NCBI RefSeq assembly: GCF_006094435.1 | Contig: NZ_CP034783.1 | Span: 2,197,001 to 2,261,000, forward strand | Length of the DNA: 64,000 bases | Direction: 5' to 3' | From: Pseudomonas sp. MPC6 | GTDB lineage: Bacteria; Pseudomonadota; Gammaproteobacteria; Pseudomonadales; Pseudomonadaceae | In this document: piece by piece, positions 31,571 to 41,724 of the stretch | Layout: each line of letters starts with the position of its first letter | Position numbering within the stretch: position 1 is the stretch's first letter | Position numbers and translations under genes: made by a program | Notes under the pieces: model-generated | What the model was told of the DNA's origin: nothing | Database searches by the model: none | What the model saw: only the letters and a program-made list of their open reading frames with translations

Positions 31571-32275
31571 TTAGGTATTCGGTGACTTGGCCGGCGGCGA
31601 CTCGTCCCACAGGCGAAAGCCACCGAGAAAGGCCGCCGCGTTATTGCCCAGTCGGCTTCGCGGTGGAAGCGTCTTGAGTCGATCGGCCTGTCCGCCGCCG
31701 ATGACGATTTCGTCGGGCAACAATGCCGCGCTGAAACCCTCGACGACGGCATGTACCTTGTGTCGCCACTTCTTCTTGCCGAGGCGCTTGTAGCCGCGCT
31801 TGCCGAGCAGGTCCTCGTAATCCTGCCGCTTGCTACGCCGCAGGTGACCCAGTTCCATCGCCACGATATGCCCATCCACGATCAGTGCAGACCCCAGGCC
31901 GGTGCCCAGGCCTAGAAACAGCATCTTGCCGCCCCGATAGCTGCCGAGGGCCTGCATGGCCGCGTCGTTGACGATACGAACCGGGCGACCAAATGCGCCC
32001 TCGAAATCGAAGCCGAGCCACCCTGGCGCCAAGTGGTGCGGATCGCGTGCCGGAGAGCCCTGAGTAACGACACCGGGGTAGCCGATCGATATCGCATCGA
32101 AACGCCAGTCGGCGGTAATCTTGAGTATCCCGTCGACCATCTGCTGCGGTGTGAGTTTTGGCCCGGATTTGAACTTGCGCCGAGTCTTCTCGCCACTGAG
32201 TAGACATTTGATGTGTGAACCACCGACGTCGATGACCAGGATCTTCGGTTGCACTGACTTTCGCAGAGTGTTCAT
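31571..32275 (-). CDS. ppgK: Polyphosphate glucokinase (ROK family)
   Basis: 234 aa. DVGGSHIKC at the N-terminus and GLGTGLGSALIVDG near residue 117 are the ROK phosphate motifs. PpgK makes glucose 6-phosphate from glucose with polyphosphate or ATP. It overlaps the GH15 gene upstream by four bases. Product would feed zwf. ROK kinases differ in sugar, so the polyphosphate call rests on overall resemblance. Confidence 0.8.
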   Translation of the reverse strand: MNTLRKSVQPKILVIDVGGSHIKCLLSGEKTRRKFKSGPKLTPQQMVDGILKITADWRFDAISIGYPGVVTQGSPARDPHHLAPGWLGFDFEGAFGRPVRIVNDAAMQALGSYRGGKMLFLGLGTGLGSALIVDGHIVAMELGHLRRSKRQDYEDLLGKRGYKRLGKKKWRHKVHAVVEGFSAALLPDEIVIGGGQADRLKTLPPRSRLGNNAAAFLGGFRLWDESPPAKSPNT

Positions 32276-34101
32276 GGTACGTCCTTGGCAGTGACCGGTC
32301 GCTCGCCTTTGCGGCTTGATTCATCGATCTGATCCCGCGCCAGCGAGAGCAGCCGTGCGGTATTGACCAGTGCCATGTGGCTGAGGGCTTGCGGAAAGTT
32401 TCCCTGCATGTGTCCGCTTCGGGGATCGAACTCCTCGGCGAGCAGGCCGACGTCGTTGCGCAACGCAAGTAGACGCTCGAACAGCGTTTCGGCCTCGTGG
32501 CGACGGCCGATGACGGCGAGGCAATCGGCCAGCCAAAAACTGCAAGGCAGAAAAACACCTTCGCCAGGTGGAAGGCCGTCGACAGTCGTCGCAGTCTCAA
32601 CTCGGTAGCGCAACACCAGGCCGTCGACGATCAGTTCGCGTTCGATCGCGGCGATCGTGGTCCTCACTCGCGGATCGTCCGGCGGCAGAAAGCCCACCAG
32701 GGGAATCAGCAGCAGGCTGGCATCGAGTGCCGTGCTGCCGTAATACTGAACGAAGCATTTGCGCTTCGCATCGAAGCCTTCTTCGCACACCTGCGCGTGG
32801 ATCTGGTCGCGGGTGCGACGCCAGGCCTCGACCGGGCCTTCCAGTCCATAGCGTTCGATGGCCTTGACTCCGCGGTCGAAGGCGACCCAGGCCATCACCT
32901 TGGAGTGGGTGAAGTGCCGGCGCGGACCACGGACTTCCCAGATGCCTTCATCCGGCTCTTGCCAATGGCTGTCGAGGAAGTCCAGCAAGACGCGCTGGAT
33001 GTCCCAGGCATGCGGCGGCAGTACCTGCCCGGCCGCACGCGCCAGATGCAGGGTGTCCATCACCTCGCCGTAGACGTCGAGCTGGAACTGTTCGGCCGCT
33101 GCATTGCCAATACGCACCGGGGAGGCCAGTAGATACCCCGGCAGCCACGCGATTTCGGTCTCTTCGAGCCGGCGCTCTCCGGTCACGCTGTACAGAATCT
33201 GCATATCGGCTGGACTGCCCGCGACGGCACGCAGTAGCCAGCCGCACCAAGCCAGCGCCTCGTCGGTGTAGCCTGAGAGCAGTAAGGCATTCAGCGTGAA
33301 GGTCGCATCGCGCAGCCAGCAATAGCGGTAGTCCCAGTTGCGCACGCCGCCCGGGTGCTCCGGCAGCGAGGTGGTTGGCGCTGCAACGATGCCGCCTGTG
33401 GGCTGGTAGATGAGCGCTTTGAGCGTTAGCAAAGATCGCAGCACCGCGTCCTGCCACCGGCACTCGAAGCGGCAGCGCCCTGACCATTCCTGCCAGTGAC
33501 GCTCGGTCTGCACAAGTGTGCTTTCGGCGTCGATGGCCTGCTGCACGGGCGCATAGGACGGCCGGTAGTTGAGCACGAAAGGTACACGTTCACCGGCGCC
33601 AATCTCGAAGTTGGCCCGCGTAGTCATTTGCTCACCGCGCGTGTGCACCGGCGTATGCAACTCGAGTGTGTCTGGCCCGGCGGTCGCGAACAGTATGCCC
33701 TCGCGCCGGCTCACCCAAGGGACGATGGAGCCGTAGTCGAAACGAATGATAAGCTCCATGCTCATGGCCACGCGCCCACGTAGACCCACGACGATGCGCA
33801 ACACGTCCCAACGTTCGTTTGACAGCGGCATGCAGTCGATCAAGCGCACTGCACCCGACGCTGTCTCGAAGTCTGTTTCCAGGATCAGGGTGCCTTCGCG
33901 GTAGCGACGACTCACCACGGTGGTTTTTTCGCGTGGTGCGATCACCCAGCGACCGTACTCTGGGCCGCCCAAAATGGCCGCGAAGCAGGCGCCCGAGTCG
34001 AAACGAGGCAAGCATAGCCAATCGATTGAACCATCGCGGCCCACCAGTGCAGCGGTGTGGCCGTCACCGATCATGGCGTAATCCTCAATGGGCAGGGGCA
34101 C
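32272..34101 (-). CDS. Glycoside hydrolase family 15 (glucoamylase/trehalase-like)
   Basis: 609 aa. The GH15 bacterial clade starts IEDYAMIGDGHTAALVGRDG. NWDYRYCWLRDATFTLNALL near residue 255 carries the catalytic-domain W-R-D motif. It would release glucose from glucans or trehalose. It sits between zwf (3 bp upstream) and ppgK, which it overlaps, so all three are likely cotranscribed. Confidence 0.88.
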   Translation of the reverse strand: MPLPIEDYAMIGDGHTAALVGRDGSIDWLCLPRFDSGACFAAILGGPEYGRWVIAPREKTTVVSRRYREGTLILETDFETASGAVRLIDCMPLSNERWDVLRIVVGLRGRVAMSMELIIRFDYGSIVPWVSRREGILFATAGPDTLELHTPVHTRGEQMTTRANFEIGAGERVPFVLNYRPSYAPVQQAIDAESTLVQTERHWQEWSGRCRFECRWQDAVLRSLLTLKALIYQPTGGIVAAPTTSLPEHPGGVRNWDYRYCWLRDATFTLNALLLSGYTDEALAWCGWLLRAVAGSPADMQILYSVTGERRLEETEIAWLPGYLLASPVRIGNAAAEQFQLDVYGEVMDTLHLARAAGQVLPPHAWDIQRVLLDFLDSHWQEPDEGIWEVRGPRRHFTHSKVMAWVAFDRGVKAIERYGLEGPVEAWRRTRDQIHAQVCEEGFDAKRKCFVQYYGSTALDASLLLIPLVGFLPPDDPRVRTTIAAIERELIVDGLVLRYRVETATTVDGLPPGEGVFLPCSFWLADCLAVIGRRHEAETLFERLLALRNDVGLLAEEFDPRSGHMQGNFPQALSHMALVNTARLLSLARDQIDESSRKGERPVTAKDVP

Positions 34102-34104
34102 GAT

Positions 34105-35511
34105 TCAGCTCGCCGCTTCGGGATTACGCCAGCCGCCATCGGCGGCCATGAAAGGATCCGCGGCTGACGGGCCCCACGAGCCCGCAACATAGAAGTGGAC
34201 CGCGGGGGGATCGACCAGCACAGGCTCAACCACCGCCCAGGACGATTCGATGGTCTCCTCATGGGCAAATAGCGCGCCGTCACCGTTTATAGCGTCGGTC
34301 AGCAGACGCTCATAGGGGGATTGCTCGCCGGACTGCTCTTCAAGCAGCAAGAGCTCTCGCTGCACGCCGACGAATGCCTTGCCGGCCCGTTTTACGCGAG
34401 CGGCGAGCGCAATTGTCGAGTGCGGTGACAAATGGAAGCGTAAATAGTTGGCACTCTCGCCCATCGCTGCGTCGCCAAAAAGGTCCTGCGGCGGCGGCTT
34501 GAAGCGCACCACCACTTCACAGGAGGTGGCCGGCAGGCACTTTCCTGAGCGCAGGTACCAGGGCACTCCACCCCAGCGCCAGGAATCGATATGGAGGCGC
34601 AGCGCGCAAAATGTTTCGACATCGGAATCGCTCGCGACCTGCGGCTCGTTACGATAGCCCTGGTACTGACCGCGCAGGATGTCCTCGGCGCCCAGCGGTC
34701 GCATCGCGGAGAAGACATCGGCCTTGTGGCGATGCACCGCCTCGAAATTGCGGCTCGCCGGAGGCTCCATCGCCAACAGCGCGACGATCTGGAACAGATG
34801 GTTTTGCATCACGTCGCGCAGGCAGCCTGCGCTTTCGTAGAATGCCCCCCGGGCCTCAACGCCGAACTGCTCGGCCAACGTTATCTGCACGCTCGCGATG
34901 TGGTTACGATTCCAGATCGGTTCAAGAAAGGAATTGGCGAAGCGAAAGTACAGAATGTTCATGATCGCTTCCTTGCCCAGGAAGTGATCGATGCGAAAGA
35001 TGGCGTCTTCGGAAAAGGCCTCCCGTGCGATCCGGTTGAGTTCGCGTGCCGAAGCCAGATCACGGCCGAACGGCTTTTCGATGATGACTCGTCCGCCATC
35101 GGCCAAACCGGCGGCCTTGAGCGCGCGGATGACTGTGGGGAACAGTGTCGGTGGGATAGCGAGGTAGAACGCTGGGCGTTGTGCGCCGTGCAGGGCAAGT
35201 CGCAACGCATCGAAGGTGGCGGCGTCTTTATAGTTACCACTGACGTATTGCAGCGTTGACAATAAGCGGTCCAACGCACGCGGGTCGACTTTTCCGCCAA
35301 CATGATTGATGCTTTCGCGGGCTCGCGTGCGCAGTTGTTCGACACTCCACTTTGACGAGGCCACGCCGATAGCCGGCACCTTCAGTGCACCGCTTCGGCA
35401 CATCGCATAGAGCGCAGGAAAGATCATTTTATGCGCCAGGTCGCCGGTGGCGCCGAATACGACTAATGCGTCGGCGGGTTGCGCGTGAGGATCGCTGATG
35501 TCGGAATTCAT
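34105..35511 (-). CDS. zwf: Glucose-6-phosphate 1-dehydrogenase
   Basis: 468 aa. NADP-binding [15 protein letters not shown] at the N-terminus and the active-site motif RIDHFLGKE near residue 177 are intact. It makes 6-phosphogluconolactone and NADPH. The start overlaps the end of the broken gnd. Confidence 0.93.
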   Translation of the reverse strand: MNSDISDPHAQPADALVVFGATGDLAHKMIFPALYAMCRSGALKVPAIGVASSKWSVEQLRTRARESINHVGGKVDPRALDRLLSTLQYVSGNYKDAATFDALRLALHGAQRPAFYLAIPPTLFPTVIRALKAAGLADGGRVIIEKPFGRDLASARELNRIAREAFSEDAIFRIDHFLGKEAIMNILYFRFANSFLEPIWNRNHIASVQITLAEQFGVEARGAFYESAGCLRDVMQNHLFQIVALLAMEPPASRNFEAVHRHKADVFSAMRPLGAEDILRGQYQGYRNEPQVASDSDVETFCALRLHIDSWRWGGVPWYLRSGKCLPATSCEVVVRFKPPPQDLFGDAAMGESANYLRFHLSPHSTIALAARVKRAGKAFVGVQRELLLLEEQSGEQSPYERLLTDAINGDGALFAHEETIESSWAVVEPVLVDPPAVHFYVAGSWGPSAADPFMAADGGWRNPEAAS

Positions 35512-36043
35512 TTCATGTCTCCGCCGACGGAGTCCTGAACGGACTTCTCGACTTGGTTACCGAGTTCATGGCGCATGGCTGATTGGACGCGCTTAGCGAA
35601 ATCGGCATCGCGCGCGAGCCGATGCGGACATATGACGCCTTACTCAACAACGGTGCAGACACGGCTCCGTCGATGGCCGCCCGCACAGTCCAGCGTCCTT
35701 CAGCGGAATCCGATATACGGCCTTTATAGCCACGCAGCTTGGGGGCGGCCGCTCGAGTCGCGGCGGTCAGATCCAGTAGCCATAATACGATCACGCTGCC
35801 GTGCCGCCCGACATCCGCGATCTCTGGGAGGTCAATCTCGTATTGATAGTGAGCGGGGCAATGCACCGGCATCGTCTCAGCAACGACGGCGTAGTCGTGC
35901 TGGACGAGATTCGCGTGGTACGCGACGCGGCATTCGATGTCTTCGGACGCTTGGTCATGGACCGCGCACTCTTGACCGTCGCGAGGCAGGCGGGTCGCCG
36001 TGCTGGCGCCCATGAGACCAAGGCCTATCATCCCGATCTTCAT
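35508..36043 (-). pseudogene. gnd: 6-phosphogluconate dehydrogenase remnant
   Basis: From the ATG at 36043 (after AGAGGAAC) it starts MKIGMIGLGLMG, a Rossmann motif. The middle third of the enzyme (about 130 residues) is missing. The end resumes at HYQYEIDLPEIADV, GSVIVLWLLDLTA and SDSAEGRWTVRAAID, then shifts frame to DADFAKRVQSAMRHELG and overlaps zwf. Normal length is about 300 aa. The decarboxylating 6-phosphogluconate step therefore must be supplied elsewhere. Confidence 0.8.
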
Positions 36044-36556
36044 CTTTATGTTCCTCTGCGTCGCAATTGCGCGATCACCACACAATCGCGGCGATCATTT
36101 GTCATGGTGACGGCGGGGGCACGTCCAACCATCCAGCGACCATGCTGAACACAGGACGTCTGCGGCATATGAATCAATCCGGTAGAGTTTTTCGAGCCGG
36201 TAATAGTTCAAGTCGAATGGAGACCAATCCGTAGGGTAGAACGTACTCATATTCAAATGGTCGTTTCGACAACCTGGTCGAACGCCCACTTGACCTTCGT
36301 CGGTGGATGTTCACGCTCCTGTATCGCCCCTGGTTTCGTAGAAGTTGAATAACTGCTCCTGGCCTTACACCGCCGGTCGTTTTAGCTGAGTAGCGGGGAC
36401 ATATCCGATGCGAACGGCTGGTTCGGTCGAATGCAAGTGGGTGGTCAAATCAGAGTAATTACCCAAGTATCAGCGGAACTGGGAAAGTGGTTCGAGCCAG
36501 CAGCCAGCAGTGAGTTTAGCTAGTCTCCACGAACCTGTTACTCAAGGACGATCCCC
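36044..36556. other. gnd upstream region
   Basis: No recognised gene. Half of an FNR-type site (TTGAT) occurs near 36178 on the minus strand, without a second half. Confidence 0.35.
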
Positions 36557-36661
36557 ATGCCAAATAACTCTGAAGCCAACATTGCCACAGCTGACGCTCT
36601 CACAATGCTCTTGCACAACCAGTACGCCATAAGCGCGGCCATTGAAGAGGTGACTGGGTAA
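36557..36661 (+). pseudogene. Small conserved protein truncated by an IS end
   Basis: From the ATG at 36557 (AAGGACG upstream) it reads TADALTMLLHNQYAI and stops at a TAA formed at 36659, exactly where the IS-end-like repeat begins. The frame looks like the N-terminus of a short pseudomonad protein. The remaining part is not found nearby. Confidence 0.5.
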
Positions 36662-36726
36662 TTGCACGGACTTGCCCACCCATTTGCATTCGACCTGACC
36701 AGTCATTTACATCGGATTTGACCAGC
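36654..36726. repeat. IS-end-like repeat, copy B
   Basis: Same motif series as copy A at 2866-2964 (CTGGGTAATTGCAC, then CACCCATTTGCATTCGACC). It has truncated the small gene to its left. No associated transposase. Confidence 0.55.
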
Positions 36727-36757
36727 ACGATTCGTGAGCATGACCGGCAGAGATCGA

Positions 36758-36937
36758 CCGATTCTGTTGAAAAAGTCGGCCATGGTTTTCGCAGCTGAAA
36801 AGTACGCGTCCGAGATTGAAATCTTGACTTTTGGCAGAGGTTCAAGACGCAAATTTCACGTAGCAGCGTGTAAAAAAGGCGTTTTCACCGGTCAATGATC
36901 AGGCAGTTTGGGATCACCGACTTTTTCAACAGAATCG
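36758..36937. mobile_element. 180-bp element with inverted IS-like ends (MITE-like)
   Basis: GATTCTGTTGAAAAAGTC near the left end and its reverse complement at the right end (matching block 36917-36937) are nearly perfect inverted repeats of about 21 bp. The inside has no useful gene. Single copies of the same end occur at 40889-40910 and, diverged, at 23478-23500. It looks like a non-autonomous element or internally deleted IS. The remaining 36938-37055 holds no gene. Confidence 0.55.
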
Positions 36938-37055
36938 ACCCAAAGCGGACCCTCAGGAAAAGTTGCAACAGGCGAACTCGATCCGATGATTACAAAGGAG
37001 GCTGTCACAGGTAAGCCGCGGATCATCTCGTGCGAGTTGACCCGCGTGCTTTTTC

Positions 37056-39542
37056 CTAGTCTTTGGTGCCGACCTTGTTCTGAACGGCTTCCTTGCCTGC
37101 GACATTCAACTGCGTTGGTTCGAGCTTGACGGTAAGTTTGTGCAGTGAACCGGTGAATGCAAACGGTACCTGGTAATCCTTGTCATCGACGGGGGTGCCG
37201 GTGTCGGAACCGACATCGAAACTTTCATCCACGCCGAAGACGAATGGAACGCTGTGGGGTATCGTCTGACTAGCCAGTTGCTTGCCATCCACTGACAGTA
37301 CGCCGGTGCCGCCCTTACCGAATCCGGGCCCGGCATATTTGAAATCAAAGCTGATGCTGTGCTTGCCGGGAGTGAGCGCCTCGGTCCCTTCCCAACGGAA
37401 TCGCGCAACACCTTCGAGGTTGTAGTTGAAAATCGGCTTACCTTTCAGGAGGTAGAGCGCGTAGCCCCCGAAGCGACCGCCGTCGGTCACCAAGACACCG
37501 TCGCCGCCGTTTTCCGGAACAGTGATATCAGCCGTAATGAGGTAGGACTTGTTCAACACGTTGGGCTCGTTGCCTGGAAGAATGCCCGTCACAGGCGAAA
37601 GGTAATTGAACTCGGTGCGTCCGGCCACGATGCTCGGCCTTTGTGCAATGACGCGCGTAAATGCGGAGGCGTCTAGCGGCAGCACTTGATATTTGTTCGC
37701 TGCCACCCAGAACAGATCCTGTAGTTCCTTGAGTTTCGTAGGGTTGGCGGCGGCGATATCGTCATTCTGCGTCCAGTCCTTGGTGATGTCGTACAGCTCC
37801 CATTTGACGCCATTGACGATGTCCTTGGGCGGCTGAGAAGTAATGTCCCAAGGTGCGCGGTAGGGCGTCGTCGATGCCATCCAGCCTTCGTGATAAAGCG
37901 CGCGCATTCCAAACATCTCGAAATACTGCGTGGTGCGTGTAGACGGCTTTTCGGCATTCTGCTTGTCGAAGAGGTAAGCCATGCTCGTGCCTTCGATGGG
38001 TTTTTGCGCAATGCCGTCTACCTGGAGCGGCGCATCAATGCCGGTGGCTTCAAGAATCGTCGGCTCGATGTCAATGACGTGGTGGAACTGGTTACGGATG
38101 CCGCCGGCATCCTTGATCCTGTTCGGCCAGGAGATGGCCATGCCCTGGCGGGTGCCGCCAAAATGCGATGCGATTTGCTTGGTCCACTTGAAGGGGGTGT
38201 CCATGGCCCAGGTCCAACCCACGGCCATGTGCGGATAGGTCTGGTCCGAACCCCAGGCATCCAGATACTTCATCTGTTCGGCGACCGGCACGTCGATTCC
38301 GTTGAAAGTGGTCATTTCGTTTGGTGTGCCGTTAGGGGTGCCTTCTGCGCTACCGCCGTTGTCACCACTGATGTAGATAATCAGCGTGTTATCGAGCTTG
38401 CCCATGTCATCAATCGCCTGGATCACCCGACCGATTTCATGATCGGTGTACGCGAGATAGGCCGCATAGACTTCCATCTGGTGGGCATACAGTTTTTTCT
38501 CTTCCGCCGAAAGTTCGTCCCATTTTTTCAGTGAATCCGGCCAGGGTGTGAGCTTGGCAGTCGGCGGGATGACGCCGAGGCGCTTCTGATTGGCGAAGAT
38601 CTGTTCGCGCGCAGCATTCCACCCCATGTCGAATTTGCCCTTGAACTTGTCAACCCATTCGGGCGTCGGGTGATGCGGCGCGTGGGTACCGCCGGGCGCG
38701 TAGTAAAGAAAGAACGGTTTCTTCGGATCGAGCGCATTCAATTCGTTGACATAACCAACGGCGTCATCCGCCATCGCAGTGATCAGGTTCCACCCCGGTT
38801 TGCCGACGTAAGGATGAATTGGCGTGGTGTTTCGCATCAGATTGCCCGGTTGCCACTGGCTGGTTTCGCCGCCCATGAACCCGAAAAAATAATCAAAGCC
38901 CATACCAATAGGCCACTGATCAAACGGACCGGCCTGACTGATCTGGAATGACGGCGTGTTGTGGTTTTTGCCAAACCACGACGTTGCATAGCCGTTGTCC
39001 TTAAGGACTTTGCCAATGGTCACTTTGTCCTTGGTGATGACGCTGTTGTAGCCGGGGTATCCCGTTGAAATTTCTGAGATGACACCGAAACCGACGGAGT
39101 GGTGGTTACGTCCGGTGATCAAGGCTGCACGTGTGGGCGAGCACAGTGCCGTCGAATTGAATTGCGTGAAGCGCAATCCAGCTGCCGCAACGCGATCCAT
39201 GCTCGGCGTCGGGATGAGACCGCCGAACGTACTGGGCGCGCCGAAGCCGACGTCGTCAGTGATGATCAACAAGACATTTGGCGCGTTTTTGGGAGGTACG
39301 ACGGTCGGGGACCAGTAGGGCGTCGAGGTCTGGGCGTCGAGGTTGATGACGCCGCCAAACGCCGGGGGAGGGTTGGGCAGGTATCTGCCATCGATGGTCG
39401 TGGTCGCACTGGGTGAACCGGGCGTGCCGTTGACTTCCTGTGGCGCTGCATTGGCACAAGAGAGCGTAAGCATGGCAAACGCCAGTCCTGCACCAAGCCT
39501 GTTATTTAGCCAAGTTGATTGAGTCCAGTATGCATTGGCCAT
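37056..39542 (-). CDS. Secreted arylsulfatase
   Basis: 828 aa with a signal peptide (cleavage near ANAAPQ, residue 33). The metal site LLIITDDVGFG and the formylglycine motif CSPTRAALITGR (CxPxR) are intact, with the cysteine as the residue to be oxidised. The C-terminal quarter is a beta-rich extension. It hydrolyses sulfate esters, probably in the periplasm. It is divergent from the formylglycine-generating enzyme gene, its likely maturase. Confidence 0.93.
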   Translation of the reverse strand: MANAYWTQSTWLNNRLGAGLAFAMLTLSCANAAPQEVNGTPGSPSATTTIDGRYLPNPPPAFGGVINLDAQTSTPYWSPTVVPPKNAPNVLLIITDDVGFGAPSTFGGLIPTPSMDRVAAAGLRFTQFNSTALCSPTRAALITGRNHHSVGFGVISEISTGYPGYNSVITKDKVTIGKVLKDNGYATSWFGKNHNTPSFQISQAGPFDQWPIGMGFDYFFGFMGGETSQWQPGNLMRNTTPIHPYVGKPGWNLITAMADDAVGYVNELNALDPKKPFFLYYAPGGTHAPHHPTPEWVDKFKGKFDMGWNAAREQIFANQKRLGVIPPTAKLTPWPDSLKKWDELSAEEKKLYAHQMEVYAAYLAYTDHEIGRVIQAIDDMGKLDNTLIIYISGDNGGSAEGTPNGTPNEMTTFNGIDVPVAEQMKYLDAWGSDQTYPHMAVGWTWAMDTPFKWTKQIASHFGGTRQGMAISWPNRIKDAGGIRNQFHHVIDIEPTILEATGIDAPLQVDGIAQKPIEGTSMAYLFDKQNAEKPSTRTTQYFEMFGMRALYHEGWMASTTPYRAPWDITSQPPKDIVNGVKWELYDITKDWTQNDDIAAANPTKLKELQDLFWVAANKYQVLPLDASAFTRVIAQRPSIVAGRTEFNYLSPVTGILPGNEPNVLNKSYLITADITVPENGGDGVLVTDGGRFGGYALYLLKGKPIFNYNLEGVARFRWEGTEALTPGKHSISFDFKYAGPGFGKGGTGVLSVDGKQLASQTIPHSVPFVFGVDESFDVGSDTGTPVDDKDYQVPFAFTGSLHKLTVKLEPTQLNVAGKEAVQNKVGTKD

Positions 39543-39722
39543 GGCCAGCTCCTGTAACCCCCCGAAACCCCAAGTTCCGAGTGTAGAACCGTTTTCGTCG
39601 CTTGCCAGTCCATCTCATGGGCAACCCGCATGTCGTTGACTTTGGAGGTGTGGTGTCTATACCTGATCTTGATACCCAGCAGGTTCAGCAAGGGCCGCAG
39701 ACTGATATGAGGAGGAGCGAAA

Positions 39723-40838
39723 ATGCTTGCCAGGAAACGGCGTTTCGGTATCGCTATCGTCTGCACCGGGATCGTGTTGGCTTGCGTGGCGTTTGCGGGT
39801 TACCAGCATATTCGCGGCCCCGTGCCGTTGACGCTGGGTGATGGAAAGAATGGCCCCCTGGATATGGTCTGGCTTCCTGGTGGCGAGTTTTTGATGGGGA
39901 GCGATCACAAGCAGGCTCGTCCGAACGAGGGGCCGGCACACAAGGTTCGGCTGGATGGCTACTGGATCGACCGCTATGACGTCACCAATGCCGATTTCGC
40001 CCGGTTCATTGCTGAAACGCATTACGTCACCACCGCCGAACGCAAACCCAAATGGGAAGATCTGAAAGTCCAACTACCGCCAGGGACTCCTGAGCCGGAT
40101 GACGGCAACCTGGTGCCTGGCGCATTGGTTTTTGTCGGCACAGACAGGCCAATCCCGCTCAATGATTTCAGCCAGTGGTGGGCATTTGTACCGGGGGCTG
40201 ACTGGCGTCACCCGCTGGGGCCAGACAGTACAATCGAGGGCAAGGAAACCCATCCTGTTGTTCAGGTTTCACGTGAAGATGTGCAGGCGTACGCAGCGTG
40301 GGCGCACAAGCGCCTACTCACCGAGGCTGAATGGGAAAACGCCGCAAGAGGCGGGCTGGAACAAGCGAATTATGCGTGGGGGAATGACTTCTCGCCTGGA
40401 GGAGAAAAGATGGCGAATACCTGGGATGAGATACAGCCATTTCCAGTGACCGGTGCCAGTAATAAATTCAAAATTGGTACCAAGCCGGTAGGCAGTTACC
40501 GACCCAACGCCTACGGGCTCTACGATATGTCCGGGAATGTCTGGCAATGGGTCGCCGATTGGTATCGTGCCGACGCGTTTAGAGGTGGGCTCAAGCGTCA
40601 ACCGGCGGGCGAAGCAGCGGTAAATCCGGTGGGGCCTTCCGACAGCTATGACCCCGAACTTGGGGTGACGGCTAATGCGCCGCAGCGTGTCATCCGAGGT
40701 GGATCTTTTCTTTGTAGCGACAGCTACTGCACGAGTTTTCGAACCAGTGCCAGGCAGGGCGCAGATCCTATGAACTCCATGTCGCATCTCGGCTTTCGCT
40801 TGGCGATGAGTAATGACCAATGGGAAAAGAACCGTTGA
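39723..40838 (+). CDS. Formylglycine-generating enzyme, membrane-anchored or exported
   Basis: 371 aa. Starts after GGAGGAGCG. The N-terminus has a single hydrophobic helix (residues about 8-27). The FGE-sulfatase domain runs from GEFLMGSD to HLGFRLAM. The active-site cysteines are seen in GGSFLCSDSYC (C-x4-C), as in oxygen-dependent FGE. It converts the CxPxR cysteine of sulfatases. Most known bacterial FGEs are cytosolic, so an N-terminal anchor is notable. Confidence 0.9.
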   Translation: MLARKRRFGIAIVCTGIVLACVAFAGYQHIRGPVPLTLGDGKNGPLDMVWLPGGEFLMGSDHKQARPNEGPAHKVRLDGYWIDRYDVTNADFARFIAETHYVTTAERKPKWEDLKVQLPPGTPEPDDGNLVPGALVFVGTDRPIPLNDFSQWWAFVPGADWRHPLGPDSTIEGKETHPVVQVSREDVQAYAAWAHKRLLTEAEWENAARGGLEQANYAWGNDFSPGGEKMANTWDEIQPFPVTGASNKFKIGTKPVGSYRPNAYGLYDMSGNVWQWVADWYRADAFRGGLKRQPAGEAAVNPVGPSDSYDPELGVTANAPQRVIRGGSFLCSDSYCTSFRTSARQGADPMNSMSHLGFRLAMSNDQWEKNR

Positions 40839-40888
40839 ATACAAAGTGCATGCGGGCCATGCGTGAAAACACGAATGACCGCTATTGG

Positions 40889-40910
40889 CCGATTCTGTTG
40901 AAAAAGTCGG
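40889..40910. repeat. Solo IS-end repeat
   Basis: Same motif as the ends of the 180-bp element at 36758 (GATTCTGTTGAAAAAGTC). It lies 50 bp after the FGE gene. The stretch to 41082 has no gene. Confidence 0.6.
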
Positions 40911-41082
40911 ATGTTCAGTTGACCTGAACTCAAGCACGACTACCACTGGAATGAAGAGACAGAGGAATACCGCTGTCCGGCTGCGAAACTGCACCCTACT
41001 TGACCCGGTAGCTGTACTGATCTCCCACTTGCGACGATAGTCAGTGGTGGAGTCGCTGGATAACTAGTGATTTTCAACCCCA

Positions 41083-41724
41083 CTACCATTGAAGCCAGCG
41101 CGGTCCGAGCCGCGCACCGATAACGGTTGGTATCAACATGCCAAGCAAGTACCAGACGCCCCAGAACGGGACTTCCATTTCAGGGCAATGCAGGCAATAG
41201 GCAATGGTAGCCATCGCCCCTGAAAGCAGCCCGCCGCAGGCGCCGGCCAGTCTCAGGCGAGTGGGTGCCAACCCGCGCAGCGCCCAAAAGACAGCAATGA
41301 ACCCCGGAATCGAAAGCAAGGTGATGTTCAGAGAACACACGCGCCACGTTTCACCGAAGATCATCGAAGCACGCACGTCCGGGGCTGCTGTCATCAGGAC
41401 ATAGAGGGCGCCGGCCCAAACCGCTGCAACCGCAGCAATGACCAGCAGTTGTCCGACACCTGGCGTAAGTCCGGGCCTCGCCAGGCGCACAACCTGGCTC
41501 AGCGCGCCGACCATTAGGCACAGGGGCAAGGCAATCTTTGCCCAGAAAATCGGAGTTGCCGCCACTTCGGCCAAATCCGGACGTGCGCCAAACATGACCA
41601 TCACTAGCAAGAAGGCCGTTATCAGACCGACCAGTACCGCGACGCCGAAACGCTTTGCGAGCGCATGCCGGTCGACCGGTGTAACACCGGTCGCCAGCAT
41701 GGAAATAAGATCGTCAGTTTTCAT
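41083..41724 (-). CDS. nrsF: NrsF anti-sigma factor
   Basis: 213 aa with about six helices and no large soluble domain, the NrsF (DUF1109) family. In known systems NrsF holds a SigF-type ECF factor at the membrane until a metal or oxidative signal frees it. Cysteine pairs (VCSLN, CLHCPE) may sense. It overlaps the sigma gene upstream by four bases. Confidence 0.88.
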   Translation of the reverse strand: MKTDDLISMLATGVTPVDRHALAKRFGVAVLVGLITAFLLVMVMFGARPDLAEVAATPIFWAKIALPLCLMVGALSQVVRLARPGLTPGVGQLLVIAAVAAVWAGALYVLMTAAPDVRASMIFGETWRVCSLNITLLSIPGFIAVFWALRGLAPTRLRLAGACGGLLSGAMATIAYCLHCPEMEVPFWGVWYLLGMLIPTVIGARLGPRWLQW

